Below are positions 7,817 through 16,271 of a stretch of DNA of 64,000 nucleotides, piece by piece (positions within the stretch are counted from its first letter, which is position 1; each line of letters starts with the position of its first letter). This stretch comes from Roseivirga misakiensis (lineage in GTDB: Bacteria > Bacteroidota > Bacteroidia > Cytophagales > Cyclobacteriaceae), in the NCBI RefSeq assembly GCF_001747105.1, contig NZ_MDGQ01000005.1, positions 372,001 through 436,000 on the forward strand, given 5' to 3'. Both the position numbers and the translations under genes were made by a program. Under the pieces are notes generated by a model. The model searched no databases. It was given only the letters and a program-made list of their open reading frames with translations, and was not told the DNA's origin.

Positions 7817-8767
7817 ATGAGAAAGATTAGATTAGTAGAGGTCAGATCAGAGTTAGCCGCAGGAACCAGAGGTGCTAGTATGGGTATAGATGCCTTAAAA
7901 ATAGCTAGTATTAAAAGGCAGTCCAGTTTCTTTATGCGATTTGAACCTGTAAGTGTAAAGGATGAAAATCAACTATTATTTGGCGATCCACAATTTCCCT
8001 ATGCAAAATATGGTGACGGAGTCTATACGATGCTCAATCGGGTTTGTGACACGATTACAGAATTAAGGAAAGACGCTCTTTTTCCAATAGTATTGGCCGG
8101 CGATCATTCTACTGCCGCGGGTACTATTTGCGGTATTAAGCAAGCCGACCCTGACAAACGATTAGGCGTAATTTGGATCGATGCCCATGCCGACTTCCAC
8201 ACGCCGTACACCACGCCTTCTGGAAATATGCATGGTATGCCATTGGCCATGGTTTCTGCTTTAGATAATGAAGCTTGCGAATCCAATGATGTGGAGGAGG
8301 AAACAGAGGCGCTCTGGGAACGAATAAAGCAAATAGGAGGTAGAGGACCCAAAATCTCTCCTTCAGATGTTGTCTTTATCGGTGTTCGAGATACCGAACC
8401 AGCCGAGGATCATTTGATGGATCAGTTTGGAATTAGAAATTTTAAAACAGACGAATTAAGATCAAAAGGAGTAGAAGCCATTGCTGTGGAAGCATTAGCC
8501 TTGTTAAAAGACTGTGAGCAGATTTACATTTCTTTTGACGTAGACAGTCTCGATACATCAATTTCCACTGGTACAGGAACTCCAGTGGCGAATGGACTTT
8601 CAAAAGATGAGGCTTTTGAGCTAAATAGAGCACTTATAAAAGATAAAAGAGTTTGTTGTTGGGAAATTGTTGAGGTGAACCCAACTTTGGACACTGAAAA
8701 CAGGATGGCCGAGAACGCTTTTGATATTCTTGAAGCCACAACTGATTCTTTGATCAAGAATTTCTAA
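7817..8767 (+). CDS. Arginase-family ureohydrolase (arginase or agmatinase)
   Basis: A 316-residue binuclear Mn hydrolase. Metal ligands are visible: His in AGDHSTAAG, the Asp-x-His-x-x-x-Asp cluster in WIDAHADFHTP and two Asp in SFDVDSLDTS. The segment TPYTTPSGNMHGMP matches the arginase loop that holds the alpha-carboxylate of arginine (TSGN-type) rather than the agmatinase pattern, although the residue equivalent to arginase Asn130 is His. Next to arginine decarboxylase an agmatinase would be expected, so specificity is open: agmatine to putrescine + urea, or arginine to ornithine + urea. Translation starts 224 bp from the divergent gene and ends 3 bp before argS. Confidence 0.85.
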   Translation: MRKIRLVEVRSELAAGTRGASMGIDALKIASIKRQSSFFMRFEPVSVKDENQLLFGDPQFPYAKYGDGVYTMLNRVCDTITELRKDALFPIVLAGDHSTAAGTICGIKQADPDKRLGVIWIDAHADFHTPYTTPSGNMHGMPLAMVSALDNEACESNDVEEETEALWERIKQIGGRGPKISPSDVVFIGVRDTEPAEDHLMDQFGIRNFKTDELRSKGVEAIAVEALALLKDCEQIYISFDVDSLDTSISTGTGTPVANGLSKDEAFELNRALIKDKRVCCWEIVEVNPTLDTENRMAENAFDILEATTDSLIKNF

Positions 8768-8770
8768 TTA

Positions 8771-10573
8771 ATGGAACAACATATAGTCGAAGGTATTTCG
8801 GCAGCGCTCCAAACGCTGTACAATCACGAATTGCCTGCTAGTGAAATAAGCCTTCAACCGACGCGCAAGGAATTTGAGGGAACATACACTTTTGTAACAT
8901 TTCCTTTTGCTAGGTTTTCAAAGAAAAGCCCAGAAGAAACAGGAAATGACATCGGTAGCTACCTTCTAGAGCATACGAAAGAAGTTTCTGCTTTTAACAC
9001 AGTAAAAGGGTTCCTGAATATTTCAGTTTCGGAAGCCTCTCAAATTGGTCGATTTGCCGAGATATTTAATGGTGTCAATGTAAGTGAATCACCATTGTTC
9101 CAAATGCCATCAACGGGTAGAACTGTTGTAGTAGAATATTCATCGCCGAATACCAATAAGCCGCTCCATTTAGGTCATTTAAGAAATAATTTCCTTGGTA
9201 ACTCTGTCTCGCGGATACTAAAAGCGGCAGGAAATGAGGTTCAGAAAGTACAGATTATAAATGATCGGGGTATTCACATTTGTAAATCAATGCTTGCATG
9301 GCTTCGATTTGGAGAAGGAGAAACACCTGAGTCCTCTGATTTAAAAGGGGATCACCTTGTGGGTAAGTACTATGTTGCTTTCGATAAGGCCTATAAAAAA
9401 GAAATTGCTGAACTCGTCGCCGAAGGTATGGCACAAGAGGAAGCCGAAAAACAAGCGCCTATTCTATTAGCAGCACAAGAAATGCTCATGAAGTGGGAGG
9501 CAAAAGATCCCGAAGTTTATGCTTTATGGGAGAAAATGAATGGCTGGGTCTACGACGGATTCAATGCTACTTACGACCGCATGGGGGTAGATTTCGATAA
9601 GCTCTATTATGAGAGTGATACCTACTTGATCGGCCGTGATCGTGTAATGGAAGGGCTTGAGAAAGGTGTCTTTTTCAAAAAAGAAGATGGTTCAGTTTGG
9701 GTTGACCTGACTGATGAGGGCTTGGACGAGAAACTACTGCTTCGCAAAGACGGAACATCAGTCTACATGACACAAGATATCGGAACAGCACTCATGCGTT
9801 TTGACGATTATCCGGGACTAAGTCAACTGATTTATACTGTTGGAAATGAGCAAGAGTACCATTTCAAAGTACTTTTCTTAATACTCAAAAAGTTAGGCTA
9901 TTCATGGGCTTCGGCTTGCTATCATTTGTCTTATGGTATGGTAGATCTACCAAGCGGAAAAATGAAATCTCGAGAAGGGACTGTCGTAGATGCCGACGAC
10001 TTAATGAAAGAGATGGCTAATACAGCCAAAGCCAGAACCGAGGAATTGGGTAAAATTGATGGGTTTACAGCCGATCAAGCAGAAAAACTGTATGAAATGC
10101 TTGGTTTAGGAGCCATTAAGTATTTCCTGCTGAAAGTAGACCCTAAAAAACGAATGCTATTCAATCCTGCTGAATCGATTGAGTTCCAAGGTAACACTGG
10201 ACCTTTTATTCAATACACGCATGCGAGAATTAGCGCTATTCTTAGAAAGGCGAATCAAATCGACGTAAGCACGGTAGATATAGATTTTGAGGCACTCACT
10301 GACGTTCATCAAACAGAAAAAGATCTCGTGTTTGCGCTAGGACAGTATCCAGAGAAGCTCCAATTAGCAGCTGATACTTATTCGCCAGCTATTATGGCAC
10401 AATATGTCTACGACTTGGCTAAAGACTATAATAGATTCTATACCGAACTATCCATCTTTAACGAGTCCAATAAATCAGTTCAGCAATTCAGAGTGGCACT
10501 TTCAGCATTGACCGCCGAAACAATCAAAGTGAGCATGAGTTTATTAGGCATTCAAGTACCTGATAGAATGTAG
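8771..10573 (+). CDS. argS: Arginyl-tRNA synthetase
   Basis: Class I aminoacyl-tRNA synthetase of 600 residues charging tRNA-Arg. N-terminal Add-1-like domain (about 1-110), Rossmann core with the HIGH-type motif PLHLGHLRNN (about residues 135-145), KMSKS-equivalent KMKSREGTVVDADDL (about residue 397), and the C-terminal anticodon-binding domain beginning with FIQYTHARI (DALR type). Complete length. It follows the ureohydrolase by 3 bp, giving an arginine-centred transcript. Confidence 0.97.
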   Translation: MEQHIVEGISAALQTLYNHELPASEISLQPTRKEFEGTYTFVTFPFARFSKKSPEETGNDIGSYLLEHTKEVSAFNTVKGFLNISVSEASQIGRFAEIFNGVNVSESPLFQMPSTGRTVVVEYSSPNTNKPLHLGHLRNNFLGNSVSRILKAAGNEVQKVQIINDRGIHICKSMLAWLRFGEGETPESSDLKGDHLVGKYYVAFDKAYKKEIAELVAEGMAQEEAEKQAPILLAAQEMLMKWEAKDPEVYALWEKMNGWVYDGFNATYDRMGVDFDKLYYESDTYLIGRDRVMEGLEKGVFFKKEDGSVWVDLTDEGLDEKLLLRKDGTSVYMTQDIGTALMRFDDYPGLSQLIYTVGNEQEYHFKVLFLILKKLGYSWASACYHLSYGMVDLPSGKMKSREGTVVDADDLMKEMANTAKARTEELGKIDGFTADQAEKLYEMLGLGAIKYFLLKVDPKKRMLFNPAESIEFQGNTGPFIQYTHARISAILRKANQIDVSTVDIDFEALTDVHQTEKDLVFALGQYPEKLQLAADTYSPAIMAQYVYDLAKDYNRFYTELSIFNESNKSVQQFRVALSALTAETIKVSMSLLGIQVPDRM

Positions 10574-10574
10574 T

Positions 10575-11081
10575 ATGCCTTACCTCTTTTTGTTGATCAG
10601 TCTGATTTTACCACCAAATCAAAAAAATATGGGTTTTCACAATTTCAAATTACAAGCCATCGACGGCAAAGAAATTGACTTTGATAAATACAAAGGGAAG
10701 AAAGTTTTATTGGTTAATGTGGCTTCGGCATGCGGTTATACACCTCAGTATGAAGACCTTCAGATGCTTTCCAATCAATTTGGAAACAAAGTAGAGGTTA
10801 TAGGCATTCCTGCTAATAATTTCGGTGGCCAAGAGCCTGGAAGCAACTCCGAAATACAAGAGTTTTGTAAAGCCAATTATGGCGTTACTTTCCAAATGCT
10901 TGAAAAAATATCCGTTGTGGGTAAAGATCGGCACCCGCTTTACAAGTGGCTAGAAGAGGAGTCAGGAAAAGTACCTAATTGGAATTTTTGCAAGTACCTA
11001 ATCAATGAAAAGGGCGAAGTTGTCGGTTTTTTTCCTTCAGCTGTAAATCCATTAGAAGAAGCCATTACGAGCAAGCTTTAA
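10575..11081 (+). CDS. Glutathione peroxidase family protein (Cys type)
   Basis: Thioredoxin-fold peroxidase of 168 residues. The peroxidatic Cys is in NVASACGYTPQYEDL (residue 53), followed by GIPANNFGGQEPGS and the Trp/Asn of NWNFCKYLI, giving the Cys-Gln-Trp-Asn tetrad. In bacteria such enzymes usually use thioredoxin. The first 18 residues are hydrophobic and lie directly after the argS stop; an internal ATG at 10629 (MGFHNFKLQAIDG) gives a normal cytosolic length, so the true start is uncertain. Confidence 0.9.
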   Translation: MPYLFLLISLILPPNQKNMGFHNFKLQAIDGKEIDFDKYKGKKVLLVNVASACGYTPQYEDLQMLSNQFGNKVEVIGIPANNFGGQEPGSNSEIQEFCKANYGVTFQMLEKISVVGKDRHPLYKWLEEESGKVPNWNFCKYLINEKGEVVGFFPSAVNPLEEAITSKL

Positions 11082-11083
11082 TA

Positions 11084-11974
11084 ATGAAAGATTGGCTTTC
11101 AGCGTTTAGATTACGAACATTACCATTGGCATTAGCTTCAATTGGTATGGGGTCTTTTTTAGCTGCTGCCTCAGGAAACTTCGATGGCCTCACTTTCGCA
11201 TTCTGCGCTTTAACCACCATCTTTTTGCAAGTACTATCGAATCTGGCCAATGATTATGGCGATTCGGTCCATGGTGCTGACAGTGTGGACAGAAAAGGAC
11301 CTTCAAGAGCCGTGCAAACTGGTGCTATTTCAAAGCTGGCCATGCGAAATGCCATTATAGTATTCGCTATACTCTCCCTTGCCGCAGGGATCGCGTTAAT
11401 TGAGGTAGCCTTTGGTTGGGGATCAAAATTCTCTTGGATATTTCTTGGTATAGGCGCATTAGCCATTCTAGCGGCTATCACCTATACAGCGGGCTACCGA
11501 CCTTACGGTTACGCTGGTTTGGGAGATTTAAGCGTCTTAATATTCTTTGGTTTTGTGGCGGTTATGGGCAGTGCCTTTTTATACGAAGCAGAAATCAACC
11601 TAACCTACATACTCCCAGCTATTTCTGTAGGATTTTTCTCTGTTGCCGTGCTCAACGTGAATAATATTCGTGACATTGATTCAGATCAAAAAGCGGGAAA
11701 AAAGTCAATTCCTGTAAGGATTGGCCGTGATGCTGCGGTTAAATATCATTGGTTCCTATTGTTTGTAGGTATGGCTTTGAGTGTTGTGTATGTTTTGGTG
11801 AATTACAGCGGTGCTCTTCAATTGCTATTCATATTGTCAGCCCCTTTGTTTCTCAGAAATGCATTGGCCGTTAAGTCCAAAACTACATCTGAAGAATTAG
11901 ACCCATTTTTAAAGCAGATGGCCTTGTCTACGCTGCTCTTTGTGGTGCTTTTTGGTCTAGGTCAAGTACTCTAA
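11084..11974 (+). CDS. menA: 1,4-dihydroxy-2-naphthoate polyprenyltransferase
   Basis: UbiA-type membrane prenyltransferase of 296 residues with about eight or nine hydrophobic segments; prenylates DHNA in menaquinone synthesis. The two Asp-rich, Mg-pyrophosphate sites are clear: NDYGDSVHGAD (about residues 55-65) with following KGPSRAVQTG, and NNIRDIDSDQKAGKKSIP (about residues 193-210). It starts 2 bp after the peroxidase stop. Menaquinone is the expected quinone for the respiratory genes downstream. Confidence 0.93.
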   Translation: MKDWLSAFRLRTLPLALASIGMGSFLAAASGNFDGLTFAFCALTTIFLQVLSNLANDYGDSVHGADSVDRKGPSRAVQTGAISKLAMRNAIIVFAILSLAAGIALIEVAFGWGSKFSWIFLGIGALAILAAITYTAGYRPYGYAGLGDLSVLIFFGFVAVMGSAFLYEAEINLTYILPAISVGFFSVAVLNVNNIRDIDSDQKAGKKSIPVRIGRDAAVKYHWFLLFVGMALSVVYVLVNYSGALQLLFILSAPLFLRNALAVKSKTTSEELDPFLKQMALSTLLFVVLFGLGQVL

Positions 11975-12117
11975 ACATAAGTTGCTAATCCAAATTAGCC
12001 GCCCGATAGCAGGCTTTTACTTCACATAGGAGTTTAATTATAAAAATGGTTGATAGTTTAAACGATTGGTTTGTGAATACAGCAATCCATGCCTAATTTT
12101 ATTTCAAACCCTGCAGG

Positions 12118-12840
12118 ATGGCCCTTAAGAAACCGAGTCAACTTAACGTTCAATGTCAGTTTTGTAAGTCCAAAGCTGGTTCTCACTTTGCCGATCTACC
12201 GGATAGTGACTTAGAAGTACTATCAGCCCATAAATCATGTATAACCTACAAAAAAGGCCAAAATCTTTTTTATGAAGGCACCAGACCGATGGGGATTTTC
12301 TGTATCAACGTGGGTAAAGTAAAAGTGTATAAAATGGGCTCTAACGGTAAGGAACAAATCCTTTTCATTGCCCAGCCAGGGGACTTTTTAGGTTATCGTT
12401 CTCTGCTAAGTGAGGAATTCTATGGAGCATCTGCCACGGTGATCGAACAAGCGGCGATTTGCTTTATCCCCAAGAGCGATTTCCTTTCGATTTTGAATAC
12501 AAATCCGGCCTTTTTCCAAAAGCTGATGAAAGCGGTATGTCACGAACTTGGAGTAATGGAAACAAAGCTGGCAGAACTCTCACAAAAGTCGGTTAGAGAA
12601 AGGTTAGCGGCTACGATTCTTATGCTCAAAGAAACTTATGGTATGGAGGGTGAGGATAGTGACTTGATCGATATAGCCTTGTCTAGAGAAGATCTTGCAA
12701 ATATTGTCGGAACAGCCACTGAGACCGTGATAAGGCTACTTTCTGAGTTTAAATCCGATGGATTGATCGGTTTGGTTGGAAAGAAAATCAAAGTTGTAGA
12801 TACCGAAAAACTTATACACGAAGCTGACTTTTATGCATAA
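12118..12840 (+). CDS. Crp/Fnr-family transcriptional regulator, FNR-like
   Basis: A 240-residue regulator: cyclic-nucleotide-fold sensor domain (about 28-145), dimer helix, and C-terminal winged HTH (about 185-235). The recognition helix TATETVIRLL keeps the Glu and Arg that contact the TGA half-site in FNR/CRP. Cysteines at 13, 16, 41 and 62 suggest an oxygen-sensing Fe-S cluster, but the spacing differs from E. coli FNR, where a third N-terminal Cys follows CxxC by five residues. Adjacent ccoI, ccoS and hemN genes and nearby TGA-N6-TCA dyads support a microaerobic activator. Whether it binds a cluster is inferred. Confidence 0.88.
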   Translation: MALKKPSQLNVQCQFCKSKAGSHFADLPDSDLEVLSAHKSCITYKKGQNLFYEGTRPMGIFCINVGKVKVYKMGSNGKEQILFIAQPGDFLGYRSLLSEEFYGASATVIEQAAICFIPKSDFLSILNTNPAFFQKLMKAVCHELGVMETKLAELSQKSVRERLAATILMLKETYGMEGEDSDLIDIALSREDLANIVGTATETVIRLLSEFKSDGLIGLVGKKIKVVDTEKLIHEADFYA

Positions 12841-12858
12841 ACATGATTTTTGTCATGT
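12841..12858. promoter_or_regulatory. Dyad ACATGA-N6-TCATGT after the fnr-like gene; FNR box or weak terminator
   Basis: A perfect 6-bp inverted repeat containing TGA-N6-TCA starts immediately after the regulator's stop codon, 83 bp before the GTG of the Usp-like gene. A TAnnTTTG-like -7 element (TACTTTTG, 12901-12908) lies between, which would put the dyad near -65. The run of T after the right arm also allows a weak intrinsic terminator. The two readings are not exclusive. Confidence 0.4.
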
Positions 12859-12932
12859 TTTTCTCTGATACCCATCAATAACCCCCCGAGCTGTCTGGAG
12901 TACTTTTGATTCTATCAATTGAATTAAAGGTC

Positions 12933-13697
12933 GTGAAACATAAAATTTTACTCGCAGCAAATACAGCATCCGGCCTCGAACATCTCTTCGAGGACCTGAC
13001 AAATCTGCTCAATAAGACACACAAAAAATATGTGACGGCTTTCCCGATCAAAAATTACGACAGTGGTCAGTTGGTTGCGAGTTCCAACGACACTTCAGAT
13101 CAAAATAATCTAGATAATCTGGTTGAAGGCCTAGAAAACGCCGCAATGGCCGAACAACAGGCGGCGGATTTTAACCTAGAGCTCGATTGGATCGGTGAAA
13201 AGGTAGATGATAAACAACTCGCTAGCTTGAGTACCGTCTACGACTTGCTTATTTGGGAACAAAGTGTGCACGAGGCCTATGATAACAGCCTGCTGAAAGA
13301 GATAATCGACACCATAAAATGCCCGATGCTTTTTTTGCCCAACGGCTGGCGAATAGAGAATTTAGTTGTCTTTCACGATGGGTCAATGGACTCTGTCAAA
13401 ATGGTAAAAGGCTTCATTAACGTGTTCAATCCATCACTTCGCGACCTACCCTTATCCGTTTTGATCAACCACTCTGACGATTCATATAATGTTTTGGAAG
13501 AAAAAGTATTTATCGATTATCTGAAATTGTTTTTCAAAAACATTGGGGTTCAATTGGTAGAAGGCGATTTGTTGAAGCAAACTAGAGATTCATCTCCACT
13601 GAAAATGAACAACCCATTTCTAATGCTTGGGGTAAACCGATCGGGTTTCGAACCAGAAAGCGTCCTGAGCTCACCAACTTTCTTATTTAAAGGTTAG
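12933..13697 (+). CDS. Divergent universal-stress-protein-like protein
   Basis: A 254-residue cytoplasmic protein from GTG at 12933, chosen because AAAGG lies just upstream and an alternative TTG at 12906 falls inside a likely promoter element. The first strand HKILLAANTASGLEHLFEDL, then DLLIWE, CPMLFLPNGW and a second half (LVVFHDGSMDSVKMVKGF) resemble two degenerate Usp domains, without a clear G-x2-G-x9-G ATP loop. Family assignment is by general pattern only. It lies between the FNR-like gene and ccoI, so a role under oxygen limitation is likely; molecular role unknown. Confidence 0.65.
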   Translation: MKHKILLAANTASGLEHLFEDLTNLLNKTHKKYVTAFPIKNYDSGQLVASSNDTSDQNNLDNLVEGLENAAMAEQQAADFNLELDWIGEKVDDKQLASLSTVYDLLIWEQSVHEAYDNSLLKEIIDTIKCPMLFLPNGWRIENLVVFHDGSMDSVKMVKGFINVFNPSLRDLPLSVLINHSDDSYNVLEEKVFIDYLKLFFKNIGVQLVEGDLLKQTRDSSPLKMNNPFLMLGVNRSGFEPESVLSSPTFLFKG

Positions 13698-13701
13698 CAG
13701 T

Positions 13702-16107
13702 ATGGTGGAGCAACAAAATGTGTCTGTCATTACCAAGTGCTACCACTGTGGAGATGAGTGTAGCGAAGATAAAATTGTCTTGGCAGACAAGAACTTTTGT
13801 TGCAATGGCTGTAAAACCGTTTTTGAAGTATTGAATGAAAACGACCTCTGCGACTATTACACAATGGAAGAGGCACCAGGGCTCAATCAGAAAAACGAGA
13901 GCAATGCCCTTTTCGATTTTTTAGACAATGAAGAGGTTGCCAAGCAAATTTTAGAATACAGTGATGATGTACAAGAGCGCGTTACTTTCAGCATCCCGAA
14001 TATTCACTGCAGTAGCTGTATTTGGTTACTAGAACACCTCAACCGACTCAATCCAGCCATTATTAGTGCTCAGACTAATTTTAGTCAAAGGAAGCTGACC
14101 ATCAGCTACTATCGTGATAAAGCATCCTTACGATCGATCGCCGAGTTGCTCGATAAAGTGGGCTATACCCCAGTGTTCAACTTGGAGCAAGCCGAAGATA
14201 AATCTGGTACAAAAACGTTTAACAAAACGCTACTGATCAAGCTAGGGATAGCAGGCTTTTGCTTTGGCAATGTGATGCTACTTAGTTTCCCTGACTACTT
14301 GGGTATTACGACATTAGAGCAAGCATATCAAGAGGTTTTCCGATGGTTGAATCTTGTTCTTTCGATCCCTGTAGTCTTTTATGCGGGAAGTGAATACTTT
14401 GTATCTGCTTGGAAGAGTTTGGCCCAGCGATTTGCCAATATTGACGTACCGATCGCCCTAGGTATTAGTGTGCTTTTTCTTCGGAGTGCTTACGAGGTGG
14501 CTTCGGGTATTGGGCCAGGTTATTTTGATTCATTAGTCGGGCTAATTTTCTTTCTTCTTATCGGTAAATGGTTTCAAGGCCGTACCTATGAGGCATTGTC
14601 ATTTGATCGTGACTATAAAAGTTACTTTCCACTGGCTATTCAGACTAAAAGAGATGGGGTTTATGCCTCAACTGCCGTCAAAGAGATAAAGAAAGGCGAT
14701 GAAATCTTAATCAGAAATGGAGAGCTTATTCCTTCCGATTCCATCCTTGTTGACAGTAAAGCATACATTGATTATAGCTTCGTAACAGGGGAGTCAGAAG
14801 CGATCGAAAAAGGCAAGGGCCAGTATGTTTACGCTGGCGGAAAGCTTTCGGGTAAGCAGGCTCAATTTGTGGTGCAAAAACCAGTCTCACAAAGTTATTT
14901 GACCAGTCTTTGGAACAATGAAGCGTTTACAAAGGAAGCGCAGCAAGAAAAACTGGTTGATCAAGTCAGCCAATATTTTACCATAGTAATAATTGCTATT
15001 TCATTGATTGCGGGTGTGTATTGGCAGGTTGTAGACCCATCAAAAACTTGGTTGGTTTTCTGCTCTGTACTGATTGTGGCCTGTCCATGTGCCTTAGCAC
15101 TATCTACACCATTTACGACAGGCAGTATACTTCGAGTACTGGGTAGAAATAAGATTTATCTAAAGAATGCGGATATCGTAGAAAGGCTCCAAAAAATTGA
15201 TACGCTTGTTTTTGATAAAACGGGCACGATAACCAATGCCATGGACAAAGACATAGTCTTTGAAGGTGACGACCTGACTAATGCTGAGAAAGAATTAGTA
15301 CTTACCGCCGTTTCAAGTAGTACCCATCCGCTTAGTCGATTTGTAAAATCACTAATGAAAGGCGTTGAGACTACAAGTTATGCGCTGGAGTCGTTCGAAG
15401 AAAAAGTAGGTGCGGGCATTACGGCTGTCGTAAATGGTGTAGAGGTGAAACTTGGTTCATCAACTTTTGTCGGTATACGCAATAGCAGCATCACCGAGAA
15501 CGCTTCTTATGCCTACTTAAAAATTGGCAGTAAGCGGCGAGGAAGGTTTGTAGTGAAAAATGTCTACCGAAAGGGGTTGAAATCAGTGATTGGCCAGTTA
15601 AAAAAGAAATTTAAGCTAGCCATTCTTTCGGGTGATTCTAATGCCGAGCAAAAGAACTTAGCAAGCTTTTTTCCTGAAGAAACGCCAATGCTCTTTTCCC
15701 AAAAGCCAGAAAACAAGCTTTTGGCCATTCAGGAGATGCAAAATGCAGGGCAATCTGTAATGATGGTTGGCGATGGCTTGAACGACGCTGGTGCCTTAAA
15801 GCAAAGTGACGTTGGGGTAGCGATCACTGAAGATATTTCGACTTTTTCACCTGCCTGTGATGCGATCATGCATGCAGAATCATTTTCAAAATTGGATCAG
15901 TTTATCACGCTGATCAAGAAAAGCCGATACATTGTATATGCCAGTTTTTTGCTGAGTCTACTTTATAACATAGTTGGGCTTTCAGTGGCAGTATCGGGTT
16001 GGTTAACGCCTTTGTTTGCGGCGATACTCATGCCGTTGAGTAGTGTTTCGGTGGTTGTGTTGACCACGCTCTTAGTCAAATTAATTTCACTCAAACTTAA
16101 GTTGTAA
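13702..16107 (+). CDS. ccoI: Copper-translocating P1B-type ATPase for cbb3 oxidase assembly (CcoI/FixI)
   Basis: An 801-residue heavy-metal ATPase that exports copper needed to build the CuB site of cbb3 oxidase. Order: N-terminal Cys-rich knuckle (C13, C16, C20, C33, C34, C37), HMA domain with C103-x-x-C106 (IHCSSC), membrane helices, TGES actuator loop (VTGESEAIEKG), CPC metal-binding helix (461-463), phosphorylation site DKTGT (D505), and hinge GDGLNDAGALKQSDVGVAI. The extra Cys-rich N-terminal domain is typical of the CcoI group. Starts 4 bp after the Usp-like gene; its stop overlaps the ccoS start (TAATG). Confidence 0.93.
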   Translation: MVEQQNVSVITKCYHCGDECSEDKIVLADKNFCCNGCKTVFEVLNENDLCDYYTMEEAPGLNQKNESNALFDFLDNEEVAKQILEYSDDVQERVTFSIPNIHCSSCIWLLEHLNRLNPAIISAQTNFSQRKLTISYYRDKASLRSIAELLDKVGYTPVFNLEQAEDKSGTKTFNKTLLIKLGIAGFCFGNVMLLSFPDYLGITTLEQAYQEVFRWLNLVLSIPVVFYAGSEYFVSAWKSLAQRFANIDVPIALGISVLFLRSAYEVASGIGPGYFDSLVGLIFFLLIGKWFQGRTYEALSFDRDYKSYFPLAIQTKRDGVYASTAVKEIKKGDEILIRNGELIPSDSILVDSKAYIDYSFVTGESEAIEKGKGQYVYAGGKLSGKQAQFVVQKPVSQSYLTSLWNNEAFTKEAQQEKLVDQVSQYFTIVIIAISLIAGVYWQVVDPSKTWLVFCSVLIVACPCALALSTPFTTGSILRVLGRNKIYLKNADIVERLQKIDTLVFDKTGTITNAMDKDIVFEGDDLTNAEKELVLTAVSSSTHPLSRFVKSLMKGVETTSYALESFEEKVGAGITAVVNGVEVKLGSSTFVGIRNSSITENASYAYLKIGSKRRGRFVVKNVYRKGLKSVIGQLKKKFKLAILSGDSNAEQKNLASFFPEETPMLFSQKPENKLLAIQEMQNAGQSVMMVGDGLNDAGALKQSDVGVAITEDISTFSPACDAIMHAESFSKLDQFITLIKKSRYIVYASFLLSLLYNIVGLSVAVSGWLTPLFAAILMPLSSVSVVVLTTLLVKLISLKLKL

Positions 16108-16271
16108 TGTCTGTAATCTTAGTACTTATCATTACCAGTATAGTAGTAGCCATTGTGTTTTTAGGGGCTTTTTTCTGGGCCGTTAAATCTGGGCAATATG
16201 ACGACACTTATTCGCCATCGGTAAGAATGCTTTTTGAAGAAAAAGGAAAGAAAAAGGTGAATCATGAATAA
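16107..16271 (+). CDS. ccoS: cbb3 oxidase maturation protein CcoS
   Basis: A 54-residue single-helix membrane protein: hydrophobic segment at about residues 3-26 ending in FFWAVKSGQYDD, then a short cytoplasmic tail with MLFEE. The motif GAFFWAVKSGQYDD is the CcoS signature. Needed for cofactor insertion into cbb3 oxidase. Its ATG overlaps the ccoI stop and its own stop overlaps the hemN start by 8 bp, so the three are translationally coupled. Easily missed because of its size. Confidence 0.93.
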   Translation: MSVILVLIITSIVVAIVFLGAFFWAVKSGQYDDTYSPSVRMLFEEKGKKKVNHE

